From Mytilus galloprovincialis (taxonomy: Eukaryota > Mollusca > Bivalvia > Mytilida > Mytilidae), in NCBI RefSeq assembly GCF_965363235.1, contig NC_134838.1, forward strand, positions 17,330,441 to 17,394,440: DNA of 64,000 nt, in the 5' to 3' direction. The position numbers and the translations under genes are program-made. This document shows positions 37,476 to 49,518 of this stretch, piece by piece; within the stretch, counting starts at the first letter, position 1; every line of letters starts with the position of its first letter. The notes below the pieces were generated by a model. The model did no database searches and was not told the origin of the DNA. It saw only the letters and a program-made list of their open reading frames with translations.

Positions 37476-38324
37476 GCAGTTCCTTGGGTTTTTGTAATTG
37501 AACTTGATTTGTATCTTCCTTATTGATTCATTGAATTTAGAGATTGGTAAACTACTGGTCTCTATTATGTATGATAAGTTTTCAATGTTAATTGTGGGTG
37601 GTAAATAAAAGAAAATACAGTGAATGATTTATTAGTAAAAAAATATATACAAAATGATGATATTTATAAATAACTCAATATAAGTATATTGTAAAATGTT
37701 ATCTGTAGATGATAAAATAACGAAGAAACATTGAATAATTTACTAGCTAAGAAAAATATACAAAATAATACAATGAACAAAAATCACAATCTAAGAAGAT
37801 ATCAAAAATAGTATTGGAATTTTTAAAAATATGATATGTATGCAATCATTACAGTGTACTAAATAAATGTTATAATTCCACTTAAAGACTGTTTTCTATT
37901 CTATCTCTTTATATTGTCTCTGGATGATAATTTGAATGGCTTATCAATGTTGATAAATTTATGAATAGTTTGGATTTGTAATGTCTTAGATATCAACAAA
38001 ATATTCCAACTTCAAAAAATATTCCTAAGAACTGTTACTTGATATCAATATTAGAATTTGAAATTTACATCAAACCTTAAAAAGACATATAACTTAATTT
38101 GCCATGCCATTATGTTGGAAAACAGACAAATAGTAAAAAGAGATGACAAAATTATTTTATTAATAGTATTATTAGTGATTTAACTCAATAATAATTAAGA
38201 AGCTTAAAGTCATATAAAACCTTAAATCAAATTTTTTTTTTAACAAAATGGATAGTTGTCATTATTAAACTTGTGTACATATACTTTTTTTTAATTGCTT
38301 GCTTCCAGGAATCAATTCGCCGAC

Positions 38325-38713
38325 ATATTTTCCGTATTCAAAGAGACCTTAGCGTGACCCCTCTCGTAAAAATCTGGTGATCGCAATACGCATGGATATG
38401 TCATTTAAATAAACTATTATCTGATTGTACATGATATACACGTGCCCAATATCCATGCATCTTTGTTGGTTGTTTACTATAAGGTGACAATCGGTGTAAA
38501 CTACGGCTTCAAAACACGACAATTAATGAGCGGCCATATTTTCAATTCATAACAGACAGAGTGAGAAAAAAAATGACGATTAAACGATATTTTTGCGTAA
38601 AAAATGACAAAATCGTTCACAGAAGACTAATTTTATGATATATACATGCATTGGTTAAAGATATAAAAAAAACATTATTTTTCACCAGTCACTCGTTTCA
38701 TATGACTTTAATA
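38325..38713 (-). repeat. About 390-base repeat, right member of an inverted pair
   Basis: Reverse-oriented partner of 4600-4985. It lies 3' of caspase D, as the other lies 3' of caspase A, but in the opposite sense. Confidence 0.65.
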
Positions 38714-39187
38714 AATTACCAAGATATTGTACCAAAAGTTATAACTCACATCCTTTACATCTGACAATGTGAAGTTTAGAATTAAATAAAATCTAAACTC
38801 ATTCGGGAAACAACTGAATAGCTTACAAGATTGTTTATTATACCAAAATAAAATAATCAAAGCATTTCGTTTGGTCCGAATTCAAAGTGGACATACGTCG
38901 AAAAAATGAACTAACATTTGTAACACTTTTGCCCAACGGTTTGAAAATTAAACAGGTGTTAGTTTGTTCTCTTCTTTATCTTAGTTTTTGACGACATCTT
39001 TTTTACAGGTTGAATATTTTATTGTCACGAAAACTCACTATAATTGAAACAAACATATCAGTTTTTTATAAAAATATATCTGATGAAATTTTTAAATTGT
39101 TCATTTCAATTCCATATATATATGATATCCGCTCAATCAAGATCAATTTTACAATTGCAATGATTTTTCTGTCTTACTGTCAAACAT

Positions 39188-42100
39188 TTATTGTTTTAAA
39201 ACCAACTTTTTTGTAAGATGTGAAATAAAACAAGGCATCTGAGTAACGTTACTCCTTGGAATGTTGGGTTGATATCCGATTCCAACTTTTCTATTTGCTC
39301 TGGTCAAGATTTTATAGAAATCTTCACCTTTATTCATGTGACGTAGTTCTTCTGTCAGGTGGTTTACAAATGGAGTTCCTTTATCTGTGCTTCTGTAAGA
39401 CCCGTAACCTGTTTGAAAATAATTTTCGTTTTACATGTTATAAACAAGTGCGGGAATTTCTCGCTATATTGAAGACCTGTTGGTGACCTTCTGTTGTTGT
39501 TTTTTCTATGGTCGGGTTGTTGTCTCTTTGACACATTCCCCATTTCCTTTCTCAATTTTAAGTATATGACAATAAATCATATTAAGTTGTGTGTGTTGGT
39601 TTTTTCGTTTTCTCTGTAAAGAGAAAGTTTTAAGAAGAATGCAACATGGCTTCACAATAGTTTCAAATTCATTGACTTTTAAATTTAGTACTCTGATATC
39701 AATATCACAATAATAAATATCTGTCTCTTTTTATACTTTGATTTCATTATTAACACATTTCGATGTACGATTATTATCAGTTTCTTGACAGGTACTTAAA
39801 AACACTAGTGTAATCACTAAATCTAGCTTTATTTTGTAAAATGTATAACAAATTTGACTCAACGATAGCCAATGAATTACAGGTTACTGACTTGGGACTA
39901 GCTCAGCAAGATTTTATATATGAGCCAGTTTATGCGAAAAGGTACAAAAAGTCCTTTTGGTAAACTTTATAGGACACGTTATCAAAGTTTGTTATAGTAT
40001 TTTTGAAAAACGATTTTATCCGAAAAAAATTTACATTAATGTAAACATTTATAAGATTGTCAATTCTATCCCGAATTTGTCAACTAAAACAGAAAAAGAC
40101 GTAGAAATATCTGAATTTTTGGTATTTGAGCAAGTGTAAAATCATTTGTTCCCCTGACTAATGCTATACCGACCAGAAACTACAGAGACAAAAGTCAATA
40201 ATTTCCGTCACTTCTACAGGTTTCAAGAAAGTAAGACAACATTAAAACATGAGGGAAAATACAAAAACTATGACATCTTGTGTTTGAGAAATTGAAATTA
40301 AGTTAAGTCATTTAATATTATATAAATCAACCTTAGTTGCACGGGATTCGAACCGTTGCCCGGTTTGATTGCATTGATAACCGCATCGTAATCGAGAGCT
40401 TTATCCCCATTGCTACCGGGGTTAACATTATCAATTGGCAAATCAAGCTATTTAAACTGTACTTTGAAAATGATTGAAATATATGAAATAATTCACAAAA
40501 AATCTTGATAAAACTAAAAGGGGGGGGGGGGGTCTCAACACTTGCAGGTGCGTGTAGCTCCCAGCTTGATGATATGAGGAAAAGTAAATGTGTTTTATAA
40601 ATCACAAGTCTACTACCAATAATTTTGCACACTTTTTAGAATTTCGTAAATTTTTCGTTTTTGTACCTTTTCGCATGGACTGGCTCATATGATTTAGCTT
40701 TAGCAATACTAATATACAATATGAAACTGCCATCATAATTATATAACACGCACCAGGGGAAGTAGAGTACACTGCCAAGAAATCTGCTTCATTAGGTATA
40801 CGCATTGGTACTCCATACGATTTGTTATAATCATAATATTCAGCTTCGCCATCAGCCTGGTTTGGATCTCGTACTACTGTCACGTTAACACCACGCCCAA
40901 TGCCTTGTCCTCTACATGCCTGTAATCAAAATAACACAATACATTGGTAATACTAAGTAAACAATGAACATATTATTTCACTATTAAGCTTTCAATTAAA
41001 ATGGTTCTGTCCAGCACTCTTTTTACTGATGTGCATAAATTCATACCGTTAATCTTATTTAATTGATGCTTGGCAAACCTGAAAATTAAACAGGATCATG
41101 TTAAATGAAACCACTATTTATTTTAAACATTTTCGAGGGCACCAACTATCATATACTTGGAGCTTGTAAAATAATATTATCCTTTAAAACAAAAACCCAT
41201 TATATCAAGAAACACTTGTGTGTACCTCATATGGAGTACAATATATATAAAAAGATTCTAATCTTCAATTATCTCACCTGAAAAATGAAAATCTTTGGCT
41301 TCAAAATAAGTTCTGGACAGTTTTCTGCATTGAAAAAAGACATCACATGTTTTATCTTGACATATCTATCTGTCATACACACAGTGTCCTCATCCCCATG
41401 TGTCAGTATAGCTACAATCAGACAGCCAGTTTTCTCTAACTGATCGCTGTCGTTTTTAACTACAAACATAAATATACATATTAGCTAAGCCTTTACACAA
41501 ATTCTATTTTGCTACCAAGTTAAGAATTCAAACACTTGAAAGGACCTGTTTTAGATATTGATCTGATATTGACATAACTAGAATAAGGACTTTTGCCAGA
41601 CTTCCTTTATTTCGAAAATCAAAATTTCATAGAGGACATTTTTTCTAAAGGAGGTTGAAACCCGCCAAATAATTAAGCAAACTGTATTACTTTTAAAATA
41701 CTTTCACACTTTGCTTGCATAAATAAGTAATAAATTACGATGCTTTATTTTTCTTTTTAAAAGGCAACACCACGAAATGAATTACATAAATTGAAACAAT
41801 TTTTTGAAACCAGAACATTCATGATTAATACAATTTTAGTCATACTATCTTTAAATTTCTCTTCCATGTCATCGTAAGTGGCATCAGTTAATAGGTCAGT
41901 TTCGAAACCAAGTTCCTGGAAACTTTGGAACAAGGACGAAGCATCAACATTACTTCCCATTCGATCAGGTAAATTCAAATCACTTTCGAACGTTTCGTTG
42001 TCGATTATTACTGCCGTAACAGAACTAATTGCATAGTTAGCTTGCTTCAGATGACCTTTTGCTATGTTAGCTGACCCAGAGTTGCTATAAAAGGAAATTC

Positions 42101-42585
42101 ACTTCAAGTAAAAATATTAATTTTATTTTAATGGAATGGTATATCTCTTGTGTGTTTAGTGTTTCCTTTAAATGGTAAATTCTTAACCTTAAGATTATTT
42201 TCTTAAATAATGTCTCTGACAAGCATATGAAAGCGTTCGATTTTTTCCCCCGAAAATAAAGTAAAAACAACTAAGTCAATCGTTTTTTGCAAGTTTAATT
42301 CTTTTTTACAAGTGGCAAGTGTTTTTTTTTTTTAGAATAAACTGTCATTTCCAGGGTGTGTTTAAGTGCACATATTAATCATGTTAATAAACGTTCAAAA
42401 TACGATTTATTCAATGAAATTTTGATGAAATTGTAGTTGATTTAAAATGAGAGAGTTTATGTACACAATTGAAAAATGTTTATTCGTCATTGTATGTACC
42501 TTTCGATTTCATGAGTAATGGGAACTGATTTTGTATTTTCTTCTCCTTTATAATGACTAGCATCCACTTCGTCTTGATTAGCCAT
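39188..42585 (-). CDS. Caspase gene D: executioner-type caspase with N-terminal DEVD-A site
   Basis: Predicted active executioner caspase. Exons 42500-42585, 41846-42084, 41278-41459, 40754-40919 and 39188-39408 give 297 residues with intron phases 2, 1, 0, 1. Residues 5-9 read DEVDA, the exact effector-caspase recognition sequence, so removal of the short prodomain by itself or by a neighbour is likely. Signatures: NLPDRMGSNVDASSL (first pocket Arg), catalytic His in AILTHGDEDTV, catalytic Cys in QACRGQGIGRG, linker NQAD-G, and YSTSPGYGSYRST with the second pocket Arg. The S1-side residue after Arg is Ser where human caspases often have Asn. The p10 end is SHLTKKLVLKQ, slightly shorter than in A and E. 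This is the most compact copy: intron 1 is only about 415 bases. Intron 4 carries a mussel-type dispersed repeat, a SINE-like head and a 13-G run. Family assignment is firm. Confidence 0.92.
39440..39560 (-). repeat. R5b repeat, reverse copy in intron 4 of gene D
   Basis: GCGGGAATTTCTCGCTATAT, TCGGGTTGTTGTCTCTTTGA and CACATTCCCCATTTCC match the reverse complement of the family at 36905. Confidence 0.65.
40335..40430 (-). repeat. tRNA-like remnant in intron 4 of gene D
   Basis: Perfect B box GGTTCGAATCC at 40344-40354 (minus strand), with a tRNA-sized region upstream of it, but the acceptor and T stems do not pair well and the A box is poor. Probably a SINE head or tRNA pseudogene. Confidence 0.45.
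40520..40532 (+). repeat. 13-G homopolymer in intron 4 of gene D
   Basis: Uninterrupted G run in otherwise AT-rich DNA. Confidence 0.8.
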
Positions 42586-42749
42586 TTCTATAAAGATAAG
42601 AAATACTTAAATGATGTAGCAGGATTAGACTAAAACTGGCATAGTTTTACATCAGTCTCGTCACAGACCTTTATTTAGTACTATAATTTCCAACCTAAAG
42701 TTGGTGTAATCTAAATGGTTATAAAGACCTATACGTTTCCACTTTTATC

Positions 42750-43500
42750 TTTCAAATGCATATAAGTGTCAATTTTCAAAATTCAAACATGGTTATAAAG
42801 GATACTACAGATATAGTTAAGTCGGCCTCATGTCTTGACTTACATCTAGAAATTGACAATGAGGGTCGGTTGAAAACAAAACATTACGACAAAAGAGATA
42901 ATTTTAGCTTTCCAATTGAGAACTTTCCATTTCTTAGTATCAACATTCCAGCAGCACCTGCATACAGGGTACATATCTCCCAATTGATAAGATATTCCCG
43001 TGCTTGCATTTCCTATCACGATTTTCTTGATAGAGAGTTGCTGCTCACTAGGAAGCTATTAAACCAAGAGTTCCAAATGGTTAAGTTGAAATCATACCTT
43101 CGTAAATTTACGGACGCCATCACGAGTTGGTTGACCGTTATGGAATAACCGTTTCACAAATAAAATCGGATATGTTCCTTACGTCGTAACTACAATCCCC
43201 CTCCCTTTCACGAATGTGACCTACCGATTTAGACTATTTACCGGATTTGTTATCACATAAGCAACACGACGGGTGCCACATTTGGAGCAGGATCTGCTTA
43301 CCCTTCCGGAGCACCTGCGATCACCCCTAGTTTTTTGTGGGGTTCGTGTTGCTTATTCTTTAGTTGCGTATGTTGTGTCATGTGTTCTATTTTTTTTTCT
43401 GTTTGTCTTTTTCATTTTTAGCCATGGCGTTGTCAGTTTATTTTCGATTTATGAGTTTGACTGTCCCTCTGGTATCTTTTGTCCCTCTTTTGTAGAGTAG
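42750..43500 (+). mobile_element. Retroelement 3' fragment with reverse-transcriptase tail (Penelope-like most likely)
   Basis: The stretch from 42760 to 43148 reads as a protein segment with the landmarks CLDLHLEIDNEGRLKTK, YDKRDNFSFPI and ISQLIRYSRAC. I recognise this as the region after the RT palm in a retroelement very common in molluscs, reminiscent of the FLDL...Y-K part of Penelope-like elements. Family R2 sequence (GGATCTGCTTACCC, CATGGCGTTGTCAG, GACTGTCCCTCTGG) follows to 43495 and is probably its 3' end. Only an end fragment is present and it is broken. It lies about 165 bases upstream of caspase D, so D's first untranslated sequence may have formed around it. Clade is not certain. 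Confidence 0.6.
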
Positions 43501-44337
43501 AACTTATCGTTAATTATATTTTTTTTTTCAATGTTGTAGTTAAAAGATAAGGCAGCTGGTTATCCAAAGTGATATTCATACTCATAAGTCGAAGAACAAT
43601 CAACCAAATGACAAACAATAGTGTACATACACACAATATAGAAAACTAAAGACTTAGTAGGTATGATAAACTGATATGATATATTCTACTATAATGCCTC
43701 AACAATCTTATAGACATTAAACCACATAAAAACCAACACGCAACACGTGGGTGAAATTTTGGTTTAAATATTTATATTACGAACCTTGCCCAAGTTGTAA
43801 GGATAATGTGTCTATTAAACTACTTGTGTATATTAATGATTTTTTTTAAATAATGTGTTCACCAACGTTTTGAAATGGTCAAGTTTAAACTTCACTTAAA
43901 GTTATCCTTCGTTATAAGAGAAGTTGATTTAACTAGATCATGTAGATAATAAGAAATAAAAAGATACGCGTACGGACGTGCAGCCATGATGATTCTTACA
44001 TATATCCCGATTGTATTATGATATTTTAAAATATACATCTGAGAATATTTTGTTTTCAACTGACCCTCATCGTCAATTTCTTGATATAAGTCAAAATATG
44101 AGGCAGACTAAACTGTATCTGTTGTATGCTTTAACTGAAGTTCGATGAGATAGATTCGTTTAAAATAGTTACAAAAAGGGTTCAGAAGCAGACTGATTAA
44201 AAACCGATTAAACTCATTTTTTTCTGTACAATGAACATAAAATGGGTCTGCTTCATAATAAGACCGAGAAAATAGTATTTTCTTTAAATAAATAAAAAAA
44301 AATAACAAAGATACCAAACTCCAAGGTATATTCATAA

Positions 44338-44339
<2 letters not shown>

Positions 44340-44372
<33 letters not shown>

Positions 44373-44482
44373 AAATTATTTTATTTTTGATGATGAAACA
44401 TGTGAAATTACATACTACAGTATTCGATACACATTTTAAAAATAAAGTAATACTTGATAAATCAATTAAGTCATATGGATAT

Positions 44483-44518
<36 letters not shown>

Positions 44519-44592
44519 TCTATACGAATCTACCAACCAGTAAACTTAATAGGTATTGGATCATCAAAATTGACAATACTACACAAACAGGA

Positions 44593-44628
<36 letters not shown>

Positions 44629-45125
44629 TTATAAAAAGATTTTGTTAATTAATCAATAAATTAAATAAAAGCTGCTTCTAACATATGCAATTTCTGATCC
44701 ATTTTTACTTTTTGTACAGGGATTAAGAAACATACAGAGTATTTTTCTATATTAATCCAATATTTTAAATATTCTACCCCACCATATTTTGTGGGGGATA
44801 TGTTCTTACATCTACATTTGTATATATAATATTTGAATAACAACAAAATATTGTTAACTGTTTTACTGTTAACAAAATCCTGAAACACACCTAACATGAC
44901 TTCTTTTGCACTGAAAGGCAGGAGAATGCCATAATTTTTAATCTAATAACGGATAGCCAGAAGTTTTGCGATACATTACATTCCCAAAAAATGTGAAAAA
45001 TATTTTCTTTAAATTCTGAACAAAAAGTACAAAGTTCAGATTCTTTTAATTTACATTTCAATAAAAATGAATATTCAGAAAGTTCATAAAACTTAGAAAA
45101 ACAATCTTGATCAACCAAAACAGCG
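44340..45125 (-). mobile_element. LINE 3' fragment with poly(A) tail
   Basis: Minus-strand translation 45118-44891 contains CTFCSEFKENIFHIFWEC, the C-x2-C...H-x4-C pattern of the zf-RVT segment after LINE reverse transcriptase. The coding continues in another frame to 44661 (KYYIYKCRCKN, KYWINIEKYSV), so one frameshift lies near 44893. The 3' UTR holds two (TA)n tracts (44487-44515 and 44595-44624), and the element ends in a 32-base A tract (T on the plus strand, 44340-44371). It is truncated at its 5' end near 45125. The long tail suggests a fairly recent insertion; clade not determined. Confidence 0.7.
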
Positions 45126-45774
45126 AGTGAAAAATAACTGTTATGTTCTTGACTTGGTACAGAAATTTACCGAAGCAAATACTGTGCTAAACTTTTGTAT
45201 CTAAAAGAGTTATGTCAGCCGATTAAACATCATTGCTGTGTTTGTATTTGGCAAAATTTTTCAAAGTTTTAGGTCCTTAATGCTTTCCGACTTTTTTCTG
45301 AAACTAGTTTATTCATAGCTTTCTTAACCCCATTCTTGTTTGGTAGTTGTTTACAATTCCGTTGTTGACAAAATTGGTTTAATAAAATTGGTAATCAACA
45401 CAAACAGTCTTAATAACTATAATATACGCGAAACAGTTTAAGATTTTGACCAGTGCGTAGGAACTATTTTGTTTAAATATTTACTACTTTCCGGTATGTT
45501 CATTTTCGGTGGTGAAACGTCTTCCTAAGTCTATCATTTATTTTTTTGGATAGAAATTCGCTCAAGTCGGCTCTAAGGGCCGTCTTATACATGCAATGAG
45601 GTGAAAGTTTTTGTGACTCCGTGTTGAGACCTCACTATTTTGTGCTTTTTTGTTTTGTTGTGCATGTACTGATTTTGTGTCATGAATGGATACCCCATAT
45701 ATTTTGTTATTTCTTAGATAATAGGTTAATAGGACAATAACTTCGATTTAGTAACAAAACACTTATAAAAGGCT

Positions 45775-46065
45775 ATTACATTTTTCGAGAAGACCTATGA
45801 TAGACAAGGAAATAAATAAAATGACATTCGTACTTTTTTTTAATATTGATATTTACCTTTAGTTTTCTGTTAACTAACGAAATGTAGAAATGATTACAAG
45901 GACATCTTACTTCCAGTTAAGGTACAAATCCTTGACCGATTTAATTATTTGTTTCAAAAGTTCCTTACTCTTATGTGTCACATTTCCCCTGATTTTAAAA
46001 CAACACTAACATGATTTCATTCATGACTGCATAACAAATATCGATTACCGGGAAATAGATATGAC
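45775..46065 (-). promoter_or_regulatory. Upstream block of caspase D (altered copy)
   Basis: At 45784-45791 the minus strand reads TTCTCGAA, one base shorter than in the other blocks, within a flank rich in AAGGAAATAAA-like sequence (plus strand) as near gene C. A second possible relic near 46045 reads ATTTCCCG-gtaatc. Position 3.2 kb upstream of the ATG fits the pattern, but this copy is the most diverged. Confidence 0.33.
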
Positions 46066-46101
46066 GATAAACTTAAAAATAAAATTAGTAGGTCACATGT
46101 G

Positions 46102-46302
46102 TAGATTTTTACGGAAGCGTATTAGCGCCACACATTTTATTTTTTTATTTTTCTTCCTATGTTTGCGTTGTAACGAAAAGGTTTTCGTTATATCGCAAAG
46201 GTTTGCGTTACAACGCAAAGGTTTGCGTTATAACGCAAACATAGTAAGAAAAATAAGAAAAATAAAATGTGCGGCGCTAATACGTACGCTTCCATAGATT
46301 TT
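46102..46302. mobile_element. Palindromic MITE, hAT-like, with 8-bp target duplication
   Basis: TAGATTTT occurs at 46102-46109 and 46295-46302 as a perfect 8-bp direct repeat. Between them, 185 bases form a near-palindrome: the ends carry GGAAGCG, GTATTAGCGCC and CACATTTTATTTTT in inverted order, and the centre repeats TTTGCGTTATAACGCAAA-like units. No coding capacity. The 8-bp duplication points to a hAT-type transposase supplied in trans. It lies just upstream of the gene D block. Confidence 0.8.
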
Positions 46303-46519
46303 ATCATGAATTGAAATAATGAATATTTTTTTTCCAACTGGGTTTTTAATTTTATAACATGACTTACCAGTTAAAGAACACTATAAGTCGACATTTGTAT
46401 GTTCAGCTTACGTTTTATAAGGAATTCAGGATTATGTCTTTTTTTTCCAAAGTCTGGTTATAGATATTTTATATTTCACGTGATGTTTGCTCATATAGTA
46501 AATATTTTTACTCTGTCGC

Positions 46520-46855
46520 AACTATGAGTAAACGAGAAGCCGATTCACCAAAAAATATTGGAGCAATGATCGCTTATTCAGTGTTTTCTGTGTTGTGTAT
46601 TGTGTGTTGTGTGTTGTGTGTTGTGTATTGTGTAATGTTTATTGTCATTAGGTATTTTTCCTTTATTTGCCTTGGCTTTGTCAGTTTATTTTCGACGTAT
46701 GAGTTCGTGTTGCTTAGTCTTTAGTGTTCTATGTTGTGTCATGTGTACTATTGTTTGTCTTTTTGTCTTTTCCATTTAAGCAATGGCGTTAGAAGTTTAT
46801 TTTCGATTTATGAGTTTGACTGTCCCTCTGGTATCTTTCGTCCCTCTTTTAAAAT
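46520..46855 (+). repeat. R2 repeat, two partial copies with a TTGTGTG microsatellite
   Basis: Two incomplete runs of the R2 3' landmarks (GTTTATTTTCGACGTATGAG, then GTTTATTTTCGATTTATGAG and GACTGTCCCTCTGGTAT) separated by a (TTGTGTG/TTGTGTA)n tract at about 46590-46630. Open frames here are repeat translations. Confidence 0.6.
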
Positions 46856-46919
46856 GTCCATTTTGGTATATTTCGTCTTTCTTCTTAACCAACAGCCATT
46901 GCCATCTTGTAAGAACTAA

Positions 46920-49518
46920 AATGTATTCAAAGATGATTTTGGACGATCTCAGTTAGATGAAAAAGTCATAGATAAATTGAAGCATTGGAAAGGCTTTTAG
47001 TTTTGGTAATATAAATCATAAATTTTTAGTATTTTGAGTAATAAGGATTGCCTTTAACTTACAGTGAGGTGAGAGTTTTTTTTCACTTCGTGTTAAAAAC
47101 CTCATTGTGACTTTGAAAAGTAGAATAGCAATAAAATCATTTTGCTTTGGTTTTTTTTTTTTTTTTTGCTGAGCATGTACTGATTTTATATGTTATTCAT
47201 AGATACCCTATAATATCCACAGTTTTCCATTAATAATGCTACATGTATGCGAGACTGGAGGATTCCATGAGTATTTTATTGGAATAACTTAATATCTGCA
47301 TTAAAACGATGACAATTGTTTTCCATGGAACGTTTTTAATTTACGTATGATTTTTAGTATGAAATAAACCAAATTTTGGAGTTTGATTCAAGATAAGGAC
47401 GAAATCTGTCAGCCGTTCTGTCCCTATATTTGTTCAATGTTTATCCTTTCTAATGCGATGTATATCATTAAAGAAATAACGAATTTGGAATATTATGCTT
47501 TAAACTAGATACCTATACTAGTCCATCACATGTTTCCTTGTTTTCCTCTTAAAGTGTAATTACCTACAGGCGTCCTTACGTCGTTTGAAGATCATGCTTC
47601 TCGATGTTGAAAAAATATTGCAAACAACTTTAACATATCGACATATCATAGGAACATGAATGGAGTATGTATTCTTAACATTATTTTCGTCGTCTCCGAC
47701 AGTACCGTGTTATTATCAGTTAATTTTCGACTTATCAGTTTTAATATTAAAGGCATCTTTCTCATCGTGTTTGTATTATAGTAACTAACTATGAAGGATC
47801 TTTTTATTTGTTTTCGTTTAAAAAAGCAACATGTAAGTAACAAATTTGCAACAGAACCTCCAAACATACCACCAAAAATTGAAATAAGTGGAATTTGAGT
47901 TTGACTGTTGGAGTATTTTTTATTCACAAATCTAATTAAGATAACATTTTGGTGACGAATTTAAGATTACAATTTTGCCTGCATAAGTTGTCACTCAGTA
48001 TTTACATTTAATTATAGAATATTTATCCATTTTGATAATTGAAAACGCACAACTACCAGTACAAGAAGTTGCGACAATCTGCAAAAACCAACCTTGTAAA
48101 AGCTACGCACTGCGCAGTAGTCTCATTTATTGGAACTATACCAAATAAAAAATTCAGACATTGTCGCAAACGAACCAGGCATAATGTCTTTTGAGATATT
48201 GTATTGTTCTAAATGCACAACTCTTGTACAGGATAGCATCACCCTTCGTTATATAACCATTACATAACAGTCGATTGAATTTTAGTGAAAACCATGCTTA
48301 AAAAAAGTACTGATATATATTAAACTCTATTATGAACAACCTCTCATATTTCAATCTTTGTTTTTCAAAACTTAAAGATATTTACTCTCTCATTGAATGA
48401 GCATTTTCAAATAACATGCCTGCAGCTGGAACTTATATATAGTTTTAAATTCCAAGATTTACATACAAAATTTGGTTGAGGTTTCACTTATCTACGATAT
48501 TTGAATATTCTAAGATATTTGCATATTGGCATTTCAACTAATTTTGATTCGTCTATCAAAATTTCTTTTCAGTTTTGAATTGTTATTTATTCTTTTATCA
48601 AAAAGGAAAGTTTGTCATTTCTGAATAATTAAATCACACTTTATTACTTAAGGTTATTGATTTTATGAATATTTGACAGTTGAAGACTCCAATTATCTCA
48701 ATAATTCGAACATTATATTCCTTTGTAAAAATACCCTTCTCCTAAAAACAAGTTAGTTAGTAAACAATTATTTACTACATAAATTTGTGTAGCAACATAA
48801 AAAACATAAAAAGAAATAGTGACATATTTTGATGAAGTAACCTTGCAGTAAATAAGATGCCGATTGTTTTATATATTTTTTTTAACTTTTGTTAAGAATT
48901 TACTGCAAAGAGCTGTGACCGCAATTTAACTTGTTATCATTGCATTTAATTGAAATTGAAATACTTGCATGCAATTGCCAAACCAAGCTTATAAGATATA
49001 GAATACCCAAATGTAAAAGAAAAAGCTTCACTTTTTGTAGTTACTTATGTTAATCGGCACCCTGATATCTTTTTTTTAATTATTGTTTTCTTTAAACTTC
49101 TAATTGCGGATTGACTGTTTAACAAAATTTCAAATCCACCATCTTTAAACTTTGCAGGATAATGTACTAAATGCATTTCATATAAAATGATATTCATTTA
49201 AGTTGGGGAAAAAATTAGTTGATAGCAAGTGTATTTATTTAAAAAGTGCAAGAGAAGCAAATATTTGATAAAATGAAAGTGTATTGTCGTGTCCACACTG
49301 AAATGTTCAGGTGTTATAACTTTACCCCACACTTTAAAAAAATAAACAGGTTAGAATTTAACAATCGTTAAACAAATAACATTTTGAATAAAGCAGAATA
49401 TATACGCAATTGTTCAATTTTGGATCAAATTTTGAAATAAAACTGTATTTAAAACATTGTAAATTTCTATATTTGACACCTGGTCCAGTCTATTTGCACG
49501 AATTCATAGATTAGCCTT
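46920..49518. other. No gene recognised between the D block and caspase E
   Basis: The minus-strand frame 47646-47927 (93 codons) overlaps a decayed R2-like stretch (CAGTTAATTTTCGACTTATC) and is probably not a gene. The rest is AT-rich without identifiable content. Confidence 0.45.

Noticed and set aside
40335-40430. Possible tRNA gene on the minus strand
   Set aside because: The B box is perfect, but the T and acceptor stems do not pair and the A box is weak; kept only as a tRNA-like remnant.
44387-44659. 90-codon plus-strand frame
   Set aside because: It contains runs of alternating Ile-Tyr from the (TA)n tracts in the 3' UTR of a LINE on the other strand.
46061-46297. 78-codon plus-strand frame
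   Set aside because: It lies almost entirely inside the palindromic hAT-like MITE.
47646-47927. 93-codon minus-strand frame
   Set aside because: No domain recognised, and part of it overlaps a decayed copy of a dispersed repeat.
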